A stretch of DNA of 51,435 nt from DSPP01 sp964607165 (GCA_964607165.1 CAZSIT010000014.1:1-51435), one strand, 5' to 3'. Numbered from the stretch's first letter, positions 31,491 through 40,869 are shown. Notes: generated from the letters alone by a model not told the origin. Numbers and translations are program-made.

Positions 31491-32552
31491 CTAAACATTA
31501 AAACGGAATAAAATCACATCCCCATCCTGCACCACGTATTCTTTGCCCTCCAGCCGCAATTGCCCTTTTTCTTTGGCCTTGTGGATGTTGCCGAGCTCTT
31601 TCAGCTTATCGAAGTGCACCACCTCGGCGCGGATAAAGCCCTTTTCAAAGTCCGAATGAATAGTTCCTGCGGCTTGTGGAGCCTTGAACCCTTTCGGTAC
31701 CGTCCAGGCCCGCACCTCTGGGTCGCCGGCAGTGAAAAAGGAAATCAGCCCGGAAAGGTGGTAGATGTGCCGAATCATTCCGAAAAGGGCCGGTTCGGCG
31801 ATGCCCAAATCGGATAAAAAAGCCGGCCGGTCCGCTTCCGGTAACCCGGCGATCTCGGCTTCAATCTCGGCGGAAACCGCGTAGAATTCGGAATGGAGCG
31901 CCGGAGTAAAACGGTTTTCAATTTCATCCCGCTTTGGCAAGTCGCCTTCACCTATATTGATTACCCAGAGAATCGGTTTTAAGGATAGAAATTCAAAGCC
32001 GCGGATGGCTTTGCGTTCATCCGTGTTTAAATCCAGCGAACGAAGGGGCTGATTAGCTTCCAAGGCGGTCTTAAGCCGTTCCAACAGCCTTATTTCGTCG
32101 GAAACCTCTTTGTGGCCGCGTTTTAAATCGTTGGTAAGTTTGCCTATCCGTTTTTCTACGGAAATCAAATCCGAAAAAACCAGCTCGGCGTTCAGGTCGT
32201 CGATATCTCGCTTGGGATTCACCGAGCCTTTCGGATGAGCGACATTCGGATTTTCGAAAGCGGCAATGACCGCCACCAACGAATCGGCTTGGCGAAGATA
32301 GGCAGGCAGCTCGTGCGGCCCGGCCTTGGGTTCGTCCAACGCCTGGGAATCCCAGAACTCAATTTCGGCATAGGTGGTCTTTTTCGGCTGGTATAATTGC
32401 GCAAGAAAATCGACCCGCAAGTCGGGGACTTTTACCACCCCTTTGTCATATCCTTCCTTGCGGCCTCCGGCGTGATGCCCTTTGTGTCCCAACAACGCCT
32501 TGAAAAGGATCGATTTCCCCGAGCGGGGATACCCCAAAATGCCGATAAACAT
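31491..32552 (-). CDS. ychF: Ribosome-binding ATPase YchF
   Basis: 353 residues. Obg-related P-loop protein that hydrolyses ATP and binds ribosomes. P-loop GYPRSGKSILFKAL (family usually GxPNxGKST; here Ser-Arg), VPDLRVDFLAQLYQPKKTTYAEIEFWD as switch region, and the C-terminal TGS domain with FFTAGDPEVRAWTV, AGTIHSDFEKGFIRAEVV and VQDGDVILFRFNV. The Asn-Lys-x-Glu region reads VINIGEGD, as expected for a relaxed nucleotide preference. It begins two bases after the comB stop and is probably co-transcribed with it. Confidence 0.93.
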   Translation of the reverse strand: MFIGILGYPRSGKSILFKALLGHKGHHAGGRKEGYDKGVVKVPDLRVDFLAQLYQPKKTTYAEIEFWDSQALDEPKAGPHELPAYLRQADSLVAVIAAFENPNVAHPKGSVNPKRDIDDLNAELVFSDLISVEKRIGKLTNDLKRGHKEVSDEIRLLERLKTALEANQPLRSLDLNTDERKAIRGFEFLSLKPILWVINIGEGDLPKRDEIENRFTPALHSEFYAVSAEIEAEIAGLPEADRPAFLSDLGIAEPALFGMIRHIYHLSGLISFFTAGDPEVRAWTVPKGFKAPQAAGTIHSDFEKGFIRAEVVHFDKLKELGNIHKAKEKGQLRLEGKEYVVQDGDVILFRFNV

Positions 32553-32554
32553 TG

Positions 32555-33304
32555 TTACTGAACGGCTGCCGCTTCCGGCTGGTAGCGGACGATGCGGCCG
32601 TTTGCCAAAAGCGGGACGATGGGAATGGAATCAACCCGGGCCGCCTCGCGAATATCCGACTCAAAGCCCAGCGAAACCAAAAAACGGCCGTGGTGAGAAT
32701 TGCGCAGGGCGGAATACAAATCCCCTTCTTCGCGGCGGTAAAGACAGAGCGAAGCTTCGGCCCCGTCGTTCTTTTCCAATTCCTGTCCAGCTTGCTTTTC
32801 AAATTCCGCAACGTATTTGCCGCCCGTGACCGCATCCTCGAAGGAAAATTTTCCGCCCTGGCCGGAGCAGATTATGGAAACGTTCTTTTGCTCCCGCAGA
32901 GCAAAGTGCAGAATTTCGGAGAGATTGACCAGACCACCGATTAAGCAGAGCGCCCCCTGGCCCCCTTTAAGCATTGCTCTGGAACCGTTGGTGGAGCAGT
33001 AAATCAAGGCTTTGTCTTTGACCGCCTTTGATTCATACTCCAAAGGGGAATTGCCCAAATCGAACCCTTCGATTTTCTGGCCATCCCGCTCCCCGCAGAG
33101 CAAAACGTGCTCTTTGCCCAACTTTTGTTTCAATTCCCCGGCGGCATCGATGCTTGCCACCGGTATGATTTCGCGCGCGCCGTTGGCCAGAGCTACGGCC
33201 GACGTGGTCGAAGCCCGCAGAACATCGATAACGATGACCAGCTTGTCCGCCAATTCCCCTTCGGCAATCTCGGAGGGGGTGAAATACAAATCTATTTTGT
33301 TCAT
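32555..33304 (-). CDS. comB: 2-phosphosulfolactate phosphatase
   Basis: 249 residues, full length. Mg-dependent phosphatase first known from coenzyme M synthesis. Family blocks: VIVIDVLRASTTSAVALANGA, LLCGERDGQKIEGFDLGNSP, IYCSTNGSRAML, SIICSGQGGKFSFEDAVTGG and HHGRFLVSLGFESDI. Many bacteria without coenzyme M carry this gene, so the substrate in this organism is open. It lies between gcvT and ychF; the ATG is preceded by GGAAAGA. Confidence 0.92.
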   Translation of the reverse strand: MNKIDLYFTPSEIAEGELADKLVIVIDVLRASTTSAVALANGAREIIPVASIDAAGELKQKLGKEHVLLCGERDGQKIEGFDLGNSPLEYESKAVKDKALIYCSTNGSRAMLKGGQGALCLIGGLVNLSEILHFALREQKNVSIICSGQGGKFSFEDAVTGGKYVAEFEKQAGQELEKNDGAEASLCLYRREEGDLYSALRNSHHGRFLVSLGFESDIREAARVDSIPIVPLLANGRIVRYQPEAAAVQ

Positions 33305-33335
33305 TTATCTTTCCACATTTTTCGTTTTTACTTGC

Positions 33336-33359
33336 AGGGGCAATTTATGAACTGCCCCT
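33336..33359. repeat. Hairpin repeat (GGGGCA...TGCCCC) between gcvT and comB
   Basis: AGGGGCA (33336-33342) pairs with TGCCCCT (33353-33359) around a 10-nt loop; the right arm overlaps the gcvT stop. The arm resembles the right flank of the first assembly gap (CGCCCCTAC at 7144-7152). Confidence 0.6.
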
Positions 33360-34467
33360 ACCTACGCGTTCCATTTTTGTAAAAAGGCGCCGCCACCACG
33401 GCAGCCGGCGTCCTTTTACCTCGGATATCAATTTCCAGTTTTGTCTCCATAGTCGAAAAGGAAGTGGGCACGTATCCCAAGCCGATTCCTTTTTCCAAAG
33501 AGGGAGAAAAAGTTCCGGAAGTCACTTCCCCCAGCTTTTCGCCGCCGGAAAAAATCGTGCAACCCTTGCGGGGAATAGACTTTTCTATCATTTCAAAGGC
33601 GGCCAGTTTTCTTTTGGGCCCTTCGGTTTTCATTTTTTCAATCGGCGGTTTGCCGATAAAACCGGGCTTGGATAATTTGACCACCCAACCCAGTCCCGCC
33701 TCAATCGGATTGGTGGTTTGGTCGATGTCGTTGCCGTAAAGCATATACTTCATCTCCAAACGTAAAGTATCCCGCGCGCCCAAACCAATCAGCTCAATGT
33801 CAAACTCTTCGCCGGCCTCCATTATTTGATGCCAGAAATTCTCCGCCCTTTCGGGAGCCACATAAAGCTCAAAGCCATCCTCACCGGTATAGCCGGTGCG
33901 GGAAAAAAGAATTTCTTCGCCGCAGACTTTGGCCTTTGCCGCTTTATAGTAGCCCAACCTGGGCAGATCAAAGCCGGTCAGTTTGGCCATTATAGCTTCC
34001 GCTTTCGGCCCCTGAATGGCCAAAAGGGCGAAATCGTCACTCTCATCTGTCAGCGCAACGCCCGAAGGTTTATGAGAAGCTAACCAATCGAAATCTTTCT
34101 GGATATTGGCGGCATTGACCACTAAAAAAAAGCTGTCCGGCAGACGATAGACCAGCAAATCATCGACAATTCCTCCCTCTGGATAGCACACCAGCGAGTA
34201 TTGCACGTCCCAGACCGCCAGTTTGGCCACGTCGTTGGTGGTGACTTCTTGCAGGAAGTCCAGCGCGCCTGAGCCGCTGACCCGAAACTCTCCCATATGC
34301 GACAAATCGAAAAGCCCGACCGAACTTCTGACCTTGCGGTGCTCTTCGGTGATGCCGCGATAGGTTACCGGCATATAAAACCCGGCAAACGGCACCATTT
34401 TGGCCCCCGCTTTTTCATGCACGGCCGCCAAAGCGGTTTTTTTAAGCGTTTCAGCGGCAATTTGCAT
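33358..34467 (-). CDS. gcvT: Glycine cleavage system T protein (aminomethyltransferase)
   Basis: 369 residues. Transfers the methylene group from the H-protein-bound intermediate to tetrahydrofolate. Motifs: MVPFAGFYMPVTYRGITEEH, VGLFDLSHMGEFRVSG, FLQEVTTNDV, FSRTGYTGEDGFELYV, LGARDTLRLEMKYMLYGNDI and GFIGKPPIEKM. The other glycine cleavage genes (gcvH, gcvP) are not in the window. No glycine riboswitch is seen upstream. Start at ATG 34467, ribosome site weak. Confidence 0.95.
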   Translation of the reverse strand: MQIAAETLKKTALAAVHEKAGAKMVPFAGFYMPVTYRGITEEHRKVRSSVGLFDLSHMGEFRVSGSGALDFLQEVTTNDVAKLAVWDVQYSLVCYPEGGIVDDLLVYRLPDSFFLVVNAANIQKDFDWLASHKPSGVALTDESDDFALLAIQGPKAEAIMAKLTGFDLPRLGYYKAAKAKVCGEEILFSRTGYTGEDGFELYVAPERAENFWHQIMEAGEEFDIELIGLGARDTLRLEMKYMLYGNDIDQTTNPIEAGLGWVVKLSKPGFIGKPPIEKMKTEGPKRKLAAFEMIEKSIPRKGCTIFSGGEKLGEVTSGTFSPSLEKGIGLGYVPTSFSTMETKLEIDIRGKRTPAAVVAAPFYKNGTRR

Positions 34468-34614
34468 AGCGAAGAATGATACGAAAATGGGGAAAGTTAG
34501 TCAATGAATGCAGTAAGGAAGTAGTGGTGCATTTTCGGTGTAAGACCTTCGACAAATCCCCGAAGTGAAGGGATTTTTTCAAATAAAATTAATCCCCGAT
34601 GGATTACCGGAGCT

Positions 34615-35535
34615 TTAAATGAGTTCTTCCTCCTCTGGTGGCTCATACTCGTCTGGTGGCTCATACTCGTCTTCTGGTGGGGGGATACCGGGGAGACCGG
34701 CAGCCAATCTTCCCATAAAGGCACGGGAAGCCATCAAAATTTCTTCGGCAACATTAGGCGCAAAATCGGATACCATCAAATACGGTTTTTCACCAGCGTG
34801 ATTTATTTTATTTCGCCAAGCATTTTTTAATGCCGCCACCGTTCCGCAGACTTGTTCAAGGAATGCAAAGTGTTTCTTCTCAAATCCAGCAAGCTCCTCA
34901 TATTTTTTCGACATAATACGCTCTAAGCGTTTTGTTACCGCCGTCCATCCCGACTTTGGGTCGGCGACTCCAATGAATTTCCCAAGCTCTATTAGCCCCT
35001 CCTCAATTACTCGAAGGACATGAAATACCGCCGCTGCATATCTGCATAGCGCAAAGCACTGGTACGCTTCTTCGATGTCTCGTGCGGTATTTGGGAACCG
35101 TGCGATAATTTCCACCCAACCGGCTGTCGGGTCAGAATAGTGCTTAGCTTCTTGGGCTGTCAGGGATAAAAAAAGCGTGCCCGCCATTTCATCCCTTATT
35201 CGTCCGTGGAGTTCCGTTGCAAGGCGACGTAGCTGTCCAAAAGTCCCTTCGTTGTTATTAAGTAATACAAGAATTCGGTTAATTGTTATGGCTGAAGTTT
35301 TTAGTCCGAGCTCTATACAACGTGACTGGTAAGAAATAAAAAGTTCAATAGTTTCTTCCCGAGTCCTGTTCCCGATTAACCTGTCATCTCCATATTCGCC
35401 GCTGTTGGGCAGGCCTTCAATAAACCCCAGTTTATTATGCAGTTCCCCAAAATCTCCGGGATTAAAGGGTTTCATAATATCCTGCAAACTAACAGGATTT
35501 TTGTTGCTAATCAAGCCAATAGCCGTCCTTCCCAA
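34615..35535 (-). CDS. HEPN-like helical protein with acidic repeat tail, unknown function
   Basis: Up to 306 residues; the start is uncertain (TTG at 35535 as listed, TTG at 35517, or ATG at 35475 preceded by CAGGA). Mostly helical. The second half carries CRYAAAVFHVLRVIEEGLIELGKFIG and AWRNKINHAGEKPYLM, which hold the RxxxxH arrangement of HEPN domains (R-N-K-I-N-H). The C-terminus has two copies of DEYEPP followed by Glu residues, encoded by near-identical 18-21 bp tandem repeats (34640-34680). It follows a Cas4/RecB-like nuclease gene by 9 bp in the same operon. A toxin or defence role is possible but not demonstrated. Confidence 0.7.
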   Translation of the reverse strand: MGRTAIGLISNKNPVSLQDIMKPFNPGDFGELHNKLGFIEGLPNSGEYGDDRLIGNRTREETIELFISYQSRCIELGLKTSAITINRILVLLNNNEGTFGQLRRLATELHGRIRDEMAGTLFLSLTAQEAKHYSDPTAGWVEIIARFPNTARDIEEAYQCFALCRYAAAVFHVLRVIEEGLIELGKFIGVADPKSGWTAVTKRLERIMSKKYEELAGFEKKHFAFLEQVCGTVAALKNAWRNKINHAGEKPYLMVSDFAPNVAEEILMASRAFMGRLAAGLPGIPPPEDEYEPPDEYEPPEEEELI

Positions 35536-35544
35536 GGGAAGGGA

Positions 35545-36768
35545 CTACTCTTCTTCTGGCCCCAGAACGTCCTTGCGGCGGGAAATTTGCAGGGTCGATT
35601 TTTTTTCCGGAGGAGCCAGCTCCTTCAATCTCTTTTTTAATTCTTCCGGAACGGTTCTATCCTTGAACACCCGGGCCAGCCCATACCAAAAAACATCGGA
35701 GGCCTTGTCCCACAATTTCTTTTCTTTCAAAAAGTTTTCCAAGGCCTGGCGTCCGGCCGGATTAAGTTCTTTGTCGGGGAGTTTGGGGCGTTCGCTCGTG
35801 AAAATCCGCGCCAGCTGACCGGTGCCGAAGAGGGCGGTTAAGCCGTTTTGCCCGGCAAATTCCAAAATTGCCTCGCGAACTTGTTCGATTCGGGCCTCTA
35901 ACTCTGCCGCTTCGGCCTTCAGTTGAGCCAGCTCATCCACCATCTGCCGCCCCTGATCCGCTTCTGCAATGGCTCCCTTCTCCTTTTCAAGTTGAAAGAG
36001 GTGTTTCCAAGCAGGGCAAATCTGCTTGTAGTCGCACCAGGAGCAAAAGTCGGAAACCCGGGTGGGAAAATGTCCGGAGGCGCGGCTCGATTCGATTTCA
36101 TCTATGCGGGCAATCACTCTTTCCTTGGCTTTTTCCACCTGTTCCAGAGTTCGGGTCGCCTTTAAAGGCTCGTCAAAGCGTAAAAAATGCCAGATGGAAA
36201 CCACCTTCTCCACATCCGGCCAGAGCTGGCGCACCAAAAGATTGTAAAGGGTCAGTTGCTGGTCAGCTTCCAGCTCGGCCTGCGAAGGCAGGTTTTTTCC
36301 AGTCTTGTAGTCGTGGATTTCGTAGGTGCCATCGGATGCTTTGGCCAGCCGGTCGATGAAGCCGGTCATCCGATAGCGGCCGGAGGAATCGAGCGAAACG
36401 GCGGCGCGGTAATCCAGCCCCAAAGTCCGGCTTTGATTGAACGGATGATGGCGGTGATAAAACTCCTGCAGGCATTTCGTTCCAATCTTTTTGTAATCAC
36501 CCGCATCATAATCGCCGTAGATTCGGATGTTCGTGTGCCATTCCTTTTGCCAGACAGAGTCAAAGTAATTCTCCATATCAATTAGAGAGGGAATTTTCTC
36601 CATCGAAACATCCGAGTAAAGCCGGTTAAGTGTCTTGTGGACGGTGGAGCCGAGGATGGTTTCGGCGGTTGCAACTTCCGCAACTTCCGGTTTTAGAACG
36701 TAACGGAATTCATATTTCTTGGGGCAGATGCGGAAGGTTTCGAGCTGGGTGTGTGAATAGACCGGCAT
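35545..36768 (-). CDS. PD-(D/E)XK nuclease of RecB/Cas4 type with Fe-S cysteines
   Basis: 407 residues. Residues 1-255 form a PDDEXK_1 domain: SHTQLETFRICPKKYEFRYV (Cys15), TVHKTL (His44), GFIDR (Asp139), EIHDYKTGK (Asp153, Lys155), QQLTLYNLLVRQL and a C-terminal cluster FCSWCDYKQICPAW (Cys242, 245, 251). Four cysteines in this spacing bind a [4Fe-4S] cluster in Cas4 and AddB. All catalytic residues are present, so an active DNA exonuclease is likely. Residues 260-400 are helical and charged. Encoded in an operon with an acyl-CoA dehydrogenase upstream and a HEPN-like gene downstream; no cas genes or CRISPR array are present. Confidence 0.92.
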   Translation of the reverse strand: MPVYSHTQLETFRICPKKYEFRYVLKPEVAEVATAETILGSTVHKTLNRLYSDVSMEKIPSLIDMENYFDSVWQKEWHTNIRIYGDYDAGDYKKIGTKCLQEFYHRHHPFNQSRTLGLDYRAAVSLDSSGRYRMTGFIDRLAKASDGTYEIHDYKTGKNLPSQAELEADQQLTLYNLLVRQLWPDVEKVVSIWHFLRFDEPLKATRTLEQVEKAKERVIARIDEIESSRASGHFPTRVSDFCSWCDYKQICPAWKHLFQLEKEKGAIAEADQGRQMVDELAQLKAEAAELEARIEQVREAILEFAGQNGLTALFGTGQLARIFTSERPKLPDKELNPAGRQALENFLKEKKLWDKASDVFWYGLARVFKDRTVPEELKKRLKELAPPEKKSTLQISRRKDVLGPEEE

Positions 36769-36785
36769 TTTTTAGCTGTCCCTTT

Positions 36786-37991
36786 TCAGTCGAACGGATA
36801 AGGCGGCAGCTTGACTCGCACCGGCTTGTCTGTCCGGTAACCCAAAGCGTAATCCGCCTGCATCAAGGTATGAATTTCGCGCGTCCCTTCGTAGATGGAA
36901 GAGCCTTTGGAGTTGCGGTAAAAGCGTTCCGCCGGATACTCGTCCGAAAAGCCGTAAGAACCGTGCACTTGAACGGCATCCGCCGCCGCCTTTTCCGCTT
37001 CCAGGCAGGCAAACCACTTGGCCAGAGAGGTTTCGCGGGTGTTGCGCAGCCCTTTATTTTTCAGCCAGGCCGCCTTCAGCCACAAAAGCCGGGAGGCCTC
37101 ATATCCTTTGACCATATTGGCAATCATCTCTTTTACAAGCTGATGTTCCCCAATTGCGCGGGTAAAAGTTTTACGGGTTTTGGAATAGGAAACGCAGGCA
37201 TCCAGGCAGGCGCGGATTAGACCGGTCGCCCCGGAGGCGACGGTGAAGCGTCCCTGTTCCAAGCAGAACATCGCAATTTTGAAACCTTCCCCCTCTTGGC
37301 CGAGTAAATTTTCCTTCGGCACCGGCACATCGCTCATTACTATAAAACCGGTGTTACCGGCGCGGACACCTAACTTGCCGTGGATGGTGCCGGTTTTGAC
37401 GCCGGGGAAGTTACGCTCCACAATGAAAGCGGAAAGGCCGGTGTGGTCGCGCTTTCTCTTTTTTTCCTGGTCACTCCAGGCGAAAACTAGAAAGTTATCG
37501 GCCACGTCCGCCAGCGAAATCCAGACTTTTTCGCCGTTGAGAATGTAGTTGTCTCCTTCTTTACGGGCCGTGGATTGGATGCCAACGGCATCCGAGCCGG
37601 CGTTGGGCTCGGTCAAGCCAAAGGTGGCTATTTTCTCCCCTTTGGCCTGGGGGACCAAGTACTTTTGCTTCTGCTCCTCATTTCCCCAAGCCAAAAGCGT
37701 CAAGGAATTCAAGCCGAGATGCACGGACATTATCACCCGCGCGGACGTGTCGGCATATTCCAATTCTTCGCAGGCCAGGCCAAAGGAGATATAGTCGTAG
37801 CCGGCGCCGCCATAACGTTGGGGGATGCAGATGCCCAGAATATCGGCCGCCCCCATTTTTTTCAAAAGGTTGGGGTCAAAGCGTTGCTCCCGGTCCCGTT
37901 CGCGGATGGTGGGGGTAATTTCCCTGGCGGCGAAATCGCGAACTAATTGTTCGATATTTTTATGATCTTCGTTCAGTTCGAAATCAAGCAT
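36786..37991 (-). CDS. Acyl-CoA dehydrogenase
   Basis: 401 residues. FAD enzyme introducing the alpha-beta double bond into acyl-CoA. Motifs: IPQRYGGAGYDYISFGLACEE, FGLTEPNAGSDAVG (flavin binding), KVWISLADVADNF, VQVHGSYGFSDEYPAERFYR and the catalytic Glu in SSIYEGTREIHTLMQADYAL. The length and Glu position fit short/medium- or glutaryl-type enzymes; chain preference is not deducible. RidA and an S9 peptidase precede it in the operon; electron-transfer flavoprotein genes are absent here. Confidence 0.94.
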   Translation of the reverse strand: MLDFELNEDHKNIEQLVRDFAAREITPTIRERDREQRFDPNLLKKMGAADILGICIPQRYGGAGYDYISFGLACEELEYADTSARVIMSVHLGLNSLTLLAWGNEEQKQKYLVPQAKGEKIATFGLTEPNAGSDAVGIQSTARKEGDNYILNGEKVWISLADVADNFLVFAWSDQEKKRKRDHTGLSAFIVERNFPGVKTGTIHGKLGVRAGNTGFIVMSDVPVPKENLLGQEGEGFKIAMFCLEQGRFTVASGATGLIRACLDACVSYSKTRKTFTRAIGEHQLVKEMIANMVKGYEASRLLWLKAAWLKNKGLRNTRETSLAKWFACLEAEKAAADAVQVHGSYGFSDEYPAERFYRNSKGSSIYEGTREIHTLMQADYALGYRTDKPVRVKLPPYPFD

Positions 37992-37997
37992 AAGTTA

Positions 37998-38384
37998 TTA
38001 TTCAATGACCGCCACCGCCTCAATTTCAACCTTAGCTCCTTTGGGCAACCGTGCTACCTCGACCGTGGAACGGCAGGGGGGGTTGGTTGAAAAATAACGG
38101 GAGTAGGTTTCGTTCATTAAGGTGAAATCATCCATAGAGTGCAAAAATACGGTGGTCTTCACCACCTGCTCCATTGACGCACCAGCGGCAGCCAGAATCG
38201 CCTTGATGTTTTCGAGCGCTTGTTTGGTTTGTTCCACTATTCCGCCGTTGACCAGTTCTCCGGATTTGGAATTTATAGCGATTTGTCCGGCCGTGTAAAT
38301 AATTTTACCGCAAGTAATAGAAATTCCCTGGCTGTAGGGCCCAATGGCCGCCGGCGCTGCGGGCGTTTTAATTATCTCTTTCAC
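37998..38384 (-). CDS. RidA family enamine/imine deaminase
   Basis: 128 residues, typical length. Trimeric enzyme that hydrolyses reactive enamines from PLP enzymes to keto acids and ammonia. TPAAPAAIGPYSQGI at the start, YTAGQIAINSKSGELV, and the active-site Arg in CRSTVEVARLPKGAKVEIEA with the terminal Glu of the motif. Its ATG overlaps the stop of the S9 peptidase gene (ATGA), so the two are translationally coupled. Six bases separate it from the acyl-CoA dehydrogenase gene. Confidence 0.95.
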   Translation of the reverse strand: MKEIIKTPAAPAAIGPYSQGISITCGKIIYTAGQIAINSKSGELVNGGIVEQTKQALENIKAILAAAGASMEQVVKTTVFLHSMDDFTLMNETYSRYFSTNPPCRSTVEVARLPKGAKVEIEAVAVIE

Positions 38385-40294
38385 TTGCCGGTTCCGTTGC
38401 CGGTTTCTGCTGTGGCGCTGCGGTTTTTTACATATTTGTCCAAAAAATCCGCCACCGCGGTGTAGCCTTTGATCTGATTGGGGATTTTGGCCAGACCGTG
38501 CCCTTCATCGGGAAAAAGCAGATATTCGACCACTCCCCCTTTGGCTTTGAGCTTTTCTACCATCTGGTCGGCTTCGCTCTGGGGCACGCGCGGGTCGTTG
38601 GCGCCCTGGATGACCATCAAAGGTGCCGTGATTTTATCAACCATATAAATCGGCGAAACCGATTTCAAGAAGTCCAAATCCTTATCCAGGTAGCCGTATT
38701 CCGACTCACGCAATTTGCGCCGCCAGGCGCCCGTATTTTTCAAAAAGGTTTCAAAATTGGCGATCCCAACCTCGTCAACTCCCGCCGCCCACAAATCCGG
38801 GTACATCGTCAGCATCGCCAACGTTGAATACCCGCCATAGCTGGCGCCCATTATGGCGATTTTCTTTGGGTCGGCATAGCCGGAGGATTTTAAATACTCC
38901 ACGCTCCAAACCAAATCTTTCAGCGCTTCCGGCCGTTTGCGGATGTTATCCATCGCCAGATAGTTTTTCCCATATCCAGCTGAGCCGCGCACGTTAGGGG
39001 CCAAAATGGCGTAGCCGCGCGAAAGGTAATATTGGAACAACTTGCTGAAAGAGGGGCGCGTCTGGCTCTCCGGCCCTCCATGGACATAGAGAATCACCGG
39101 CAGACTGCCATCCTTTTTGGCCCCGGTCGGCAGATAAAGAAAGGCCGGGATTTCCAAACCATCGTGGCTTTTGTATTTAACCAGCGTCGGCTCAACCATC
39201 GTGGAACGGTCGATGCCCCCCATTGGGGCGGAGGTAATCTGTTCGACCATTTTGGCCGTCTGGTCATAAACCCATACGTCGGAGACACGCGAAGCGGAAG
39301 TAAATGTGAAGGTGAGCTTGTCACCGGTTTTGGTGAAGGAGATCCCGCCCACGATGCCCTTCGGCATTTTGGGCGGCGTCATCATTTTGCCGGTCTGCAT
39401 ATCCTTGACAAACAGCTCTCCGTAACCGTCCAGATTGGCCGTATAGGTCATATAGCGGCCGTTTTCGGACATTATCATTCCACCAATTTCCCGTTTTTCG
39501 TTTTCCAGGAAGGTGAGTTTGCCGGCACTTAGGTCAATTTTGGCCAGATTCTCAAAATCCCGATCTTGGTCAGAAGATAAATAGAGAATTTTGGAATCGG
39601 GGGTAAAGTTGATATTGTTGTAAACCGCATCCCCTTCGTGCGGAGTCAGAAGCGTTGTCTTGCCAGTAGCCAGATCCAGAATATAAAGGTTGGAGTTCGT
39701 GTTGGTCACCGCCTCCTCGACAATCAAGGTTTTGTCATCCGGCGACCAAGCCACCGCCGCGTTGTTGCCGTCCTGCTGATAGATCATTTTTTTCTCTTTA
39801 GTGGCCAAATCCATAACGTAGATATCGAAATAAGCTTCGTTGCGTTCGTTGGCGGCAAAAGCGATTTTTTTGCCGTCCGGCGACCAGTCACCGAAGCTGT
39901 GAATCACCTTGTTGTTGTCTGTAAGCTGGACAATCTTCTCGCCCGTCGGATTGGACAAAAAGAGCTGGGTGCGCTCGCTGCCGCCGATGTCCTTGCCGAA
40001 TAGAATCCGCTGCCCGTCCGGCGACCAGGTGCCAAAACCGACCCGGTCTTCGTAAAAAGTGATTTGATTAGGCCAGCCACCTTTGGAAGAAGTAACGTAT
40101 AGCTGGGAAACGCCCGGCATATTCGAGGTAAAAAGCACTTTGTCCCCGGCCGGCGATATCTGCGCTCCGCCGCAGGATTTAATGTTCATATACTGGGCAA
40201 ACGGATACGACTCGGCCCAAAGATTGGCTGAAAAAAGTAGAATCGTCGCCACACCCAAGAGCACAGCCTCTTGTTTTTTGTTAAACCATCGCAT
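38381..40294 (-). CDS. Secreted S9 family peptidase (DPP-like)
   Basis: 637 residues. Signal peptide (FNKKQEAVLLGVATILLFSA, cut near WA-ES). PD40 beta-propeller about 40-370 (SPAGDKVLFTS, WSPDGQRILF, WSPDGKKIAF, WSPDDKTLIV), then an alpha/beta hydrolase with nucleophile IMGASYGGYSTLAML, acid IQGANDPRVPQ and base DEGHGLAK. Exported counterpart of the cytoplasmic enzyme at 11733-13739. AAGGAGG before the ATG. It heads the five-gene minus operon peptidase - ridA - acyl-CoA dehydrogenase - nuclease - HEPN protein, suggesting peptide/amino-acid use in the first part. Confidence 0.94.
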   Translation of the reverse strand: MRWFNKKQEAVLLGVATILLFSANLWAESYPFAQYMNIKSCGGAQISPAGDKVLFTSNMPGVSQLYVTSSKGGWPNQITFYEDRVGFGTWSPDGQRILFGKDIGGSERTQLFLSNPTGEKIVQLTDNNKVIHSFGDWSPDGKKIAFAANERNEAYFDIYVMDLATKEKKMIYQQDGNNAAVAWSPDDKTLIVEEAVTNTNSNLYILDLATGKTTLLTPHEGDAVYNNINFTPDSKILYLSSDQDRDFENLAKIDLSAGKLTFLENEKREIGGMIMSENGRYMTYTANLDGYGELFVKDMQTGKMMTPPKMPKGIVGGISFTKTGDKLTFTFTSASRVSDVWVYDQTAKMVEQITSAPMGGIDRSTMVEPTLVKYKSHDGLEIPAFLYLPTGAKKDGSLPVILYVHGGPESQTRPSFSKLFQYYLSRGYAILAPNVRGSAGYGKNYLAMDNIRKRPEALKDLVWSVEYLKSSGYADPKKIAIMGASYGGYSTLAMLTMYPDLWAAGVDEVGIANFETFLKNTGAWRRKLRESEYGYLDKDLDFLKSVSPIYMVDKITAPLMVIQGANDPRVPQSEADQMVEKLKAKGGVVEYLLFPDEGHGLAKIPNQIKGYTAVADFLDKYVKNRSATAETGNGTGK

Positions 40295-40380
40295 AAATCC
40301 TCCTTGCTTTCAAATTACCCGCCTCAATATTATCAAGTGCCGTCCGATTGGCAACCGATTTTTGACCTAAAAGGAGCCTT

Positions 40381-40869
40381 ATGCGAGAAAAAAAGCGAGC
40401 GACCGAAACGATTTTGACCGAGCAGGTGATGCTGACTTTCACCAACCATTATGGCACTTTGTATGGCGGAAAACTTTTGGAGTTAATGGATAAAGCCGCT
40501 TTTATTGCTACTTCCCGCTTTGCCGGAGCGGATACGGTCACCGCTTCATCGGAGAGCGTCGATTTTCATCATCCCATACGCTTTGGCGATATTATCGAAC
40601 TTTCCGCCAAAGTGATTTTTACCGGGCGAACCTCGATGGTGGTTCGCATTCACGCCTACGGCGAAGACCGCTTGAAACACGAAAGAACTCTGGCCACTAC
40701 GGGCTATTTCAATATGGTGGCGGTGGATGAAAATGGAAGGCCCAAAGAGGTTGCCGAGCTTTTGGTCGAAACGGAGGAAGAAAAGCGGGAATGGGAAGTC
40801 GGCAAACACATAAAAGAGCTTTCAAAGGAGCGGATGGCCCGAAAGGGTTTTGGTAGTGGCGGTTCGTGA
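40381..40869 (+). CDS. Acyl-CoA thioesterase (YciA/BACH-type hotdog)
   Basis: 162 residues. Single hotdog domain with MLTFTNHYGTLYGGKLLELMDKAAFIAT, SESVDFHHPIRFGDIIEL and VVRIHAYGEDRL, the hallmark of broad-range acyl-CoA thioesterases (Asp of MDKAA is the likely catalytic residue). AAAGGAG before the ATG. Overlaps the pth start by 4 bp (GTGA), an odd partner; co-translation seems incidental. Confidence 0.92.
   Translation: MREKKRATETILTEQVMLTFTNHYGTLYGGKLLELMDKAAFIATSRFAGADTVTASSESVDFHHPIRFGDIIELSAKVIFTGRTSMVVRIHAYGEDRLKHERTLATTGYFNMVAVDENGRPKEVAELLVETEEEKREWEVGKHIKELSKERMARKGFGSGGS

Noticed and set aside
34468..34614. Glycine riboswitch upstream of gcvT
   Set aside because: No paired aptamer motifs; the region holds only a weak hairpin after the HEPN-like gene.
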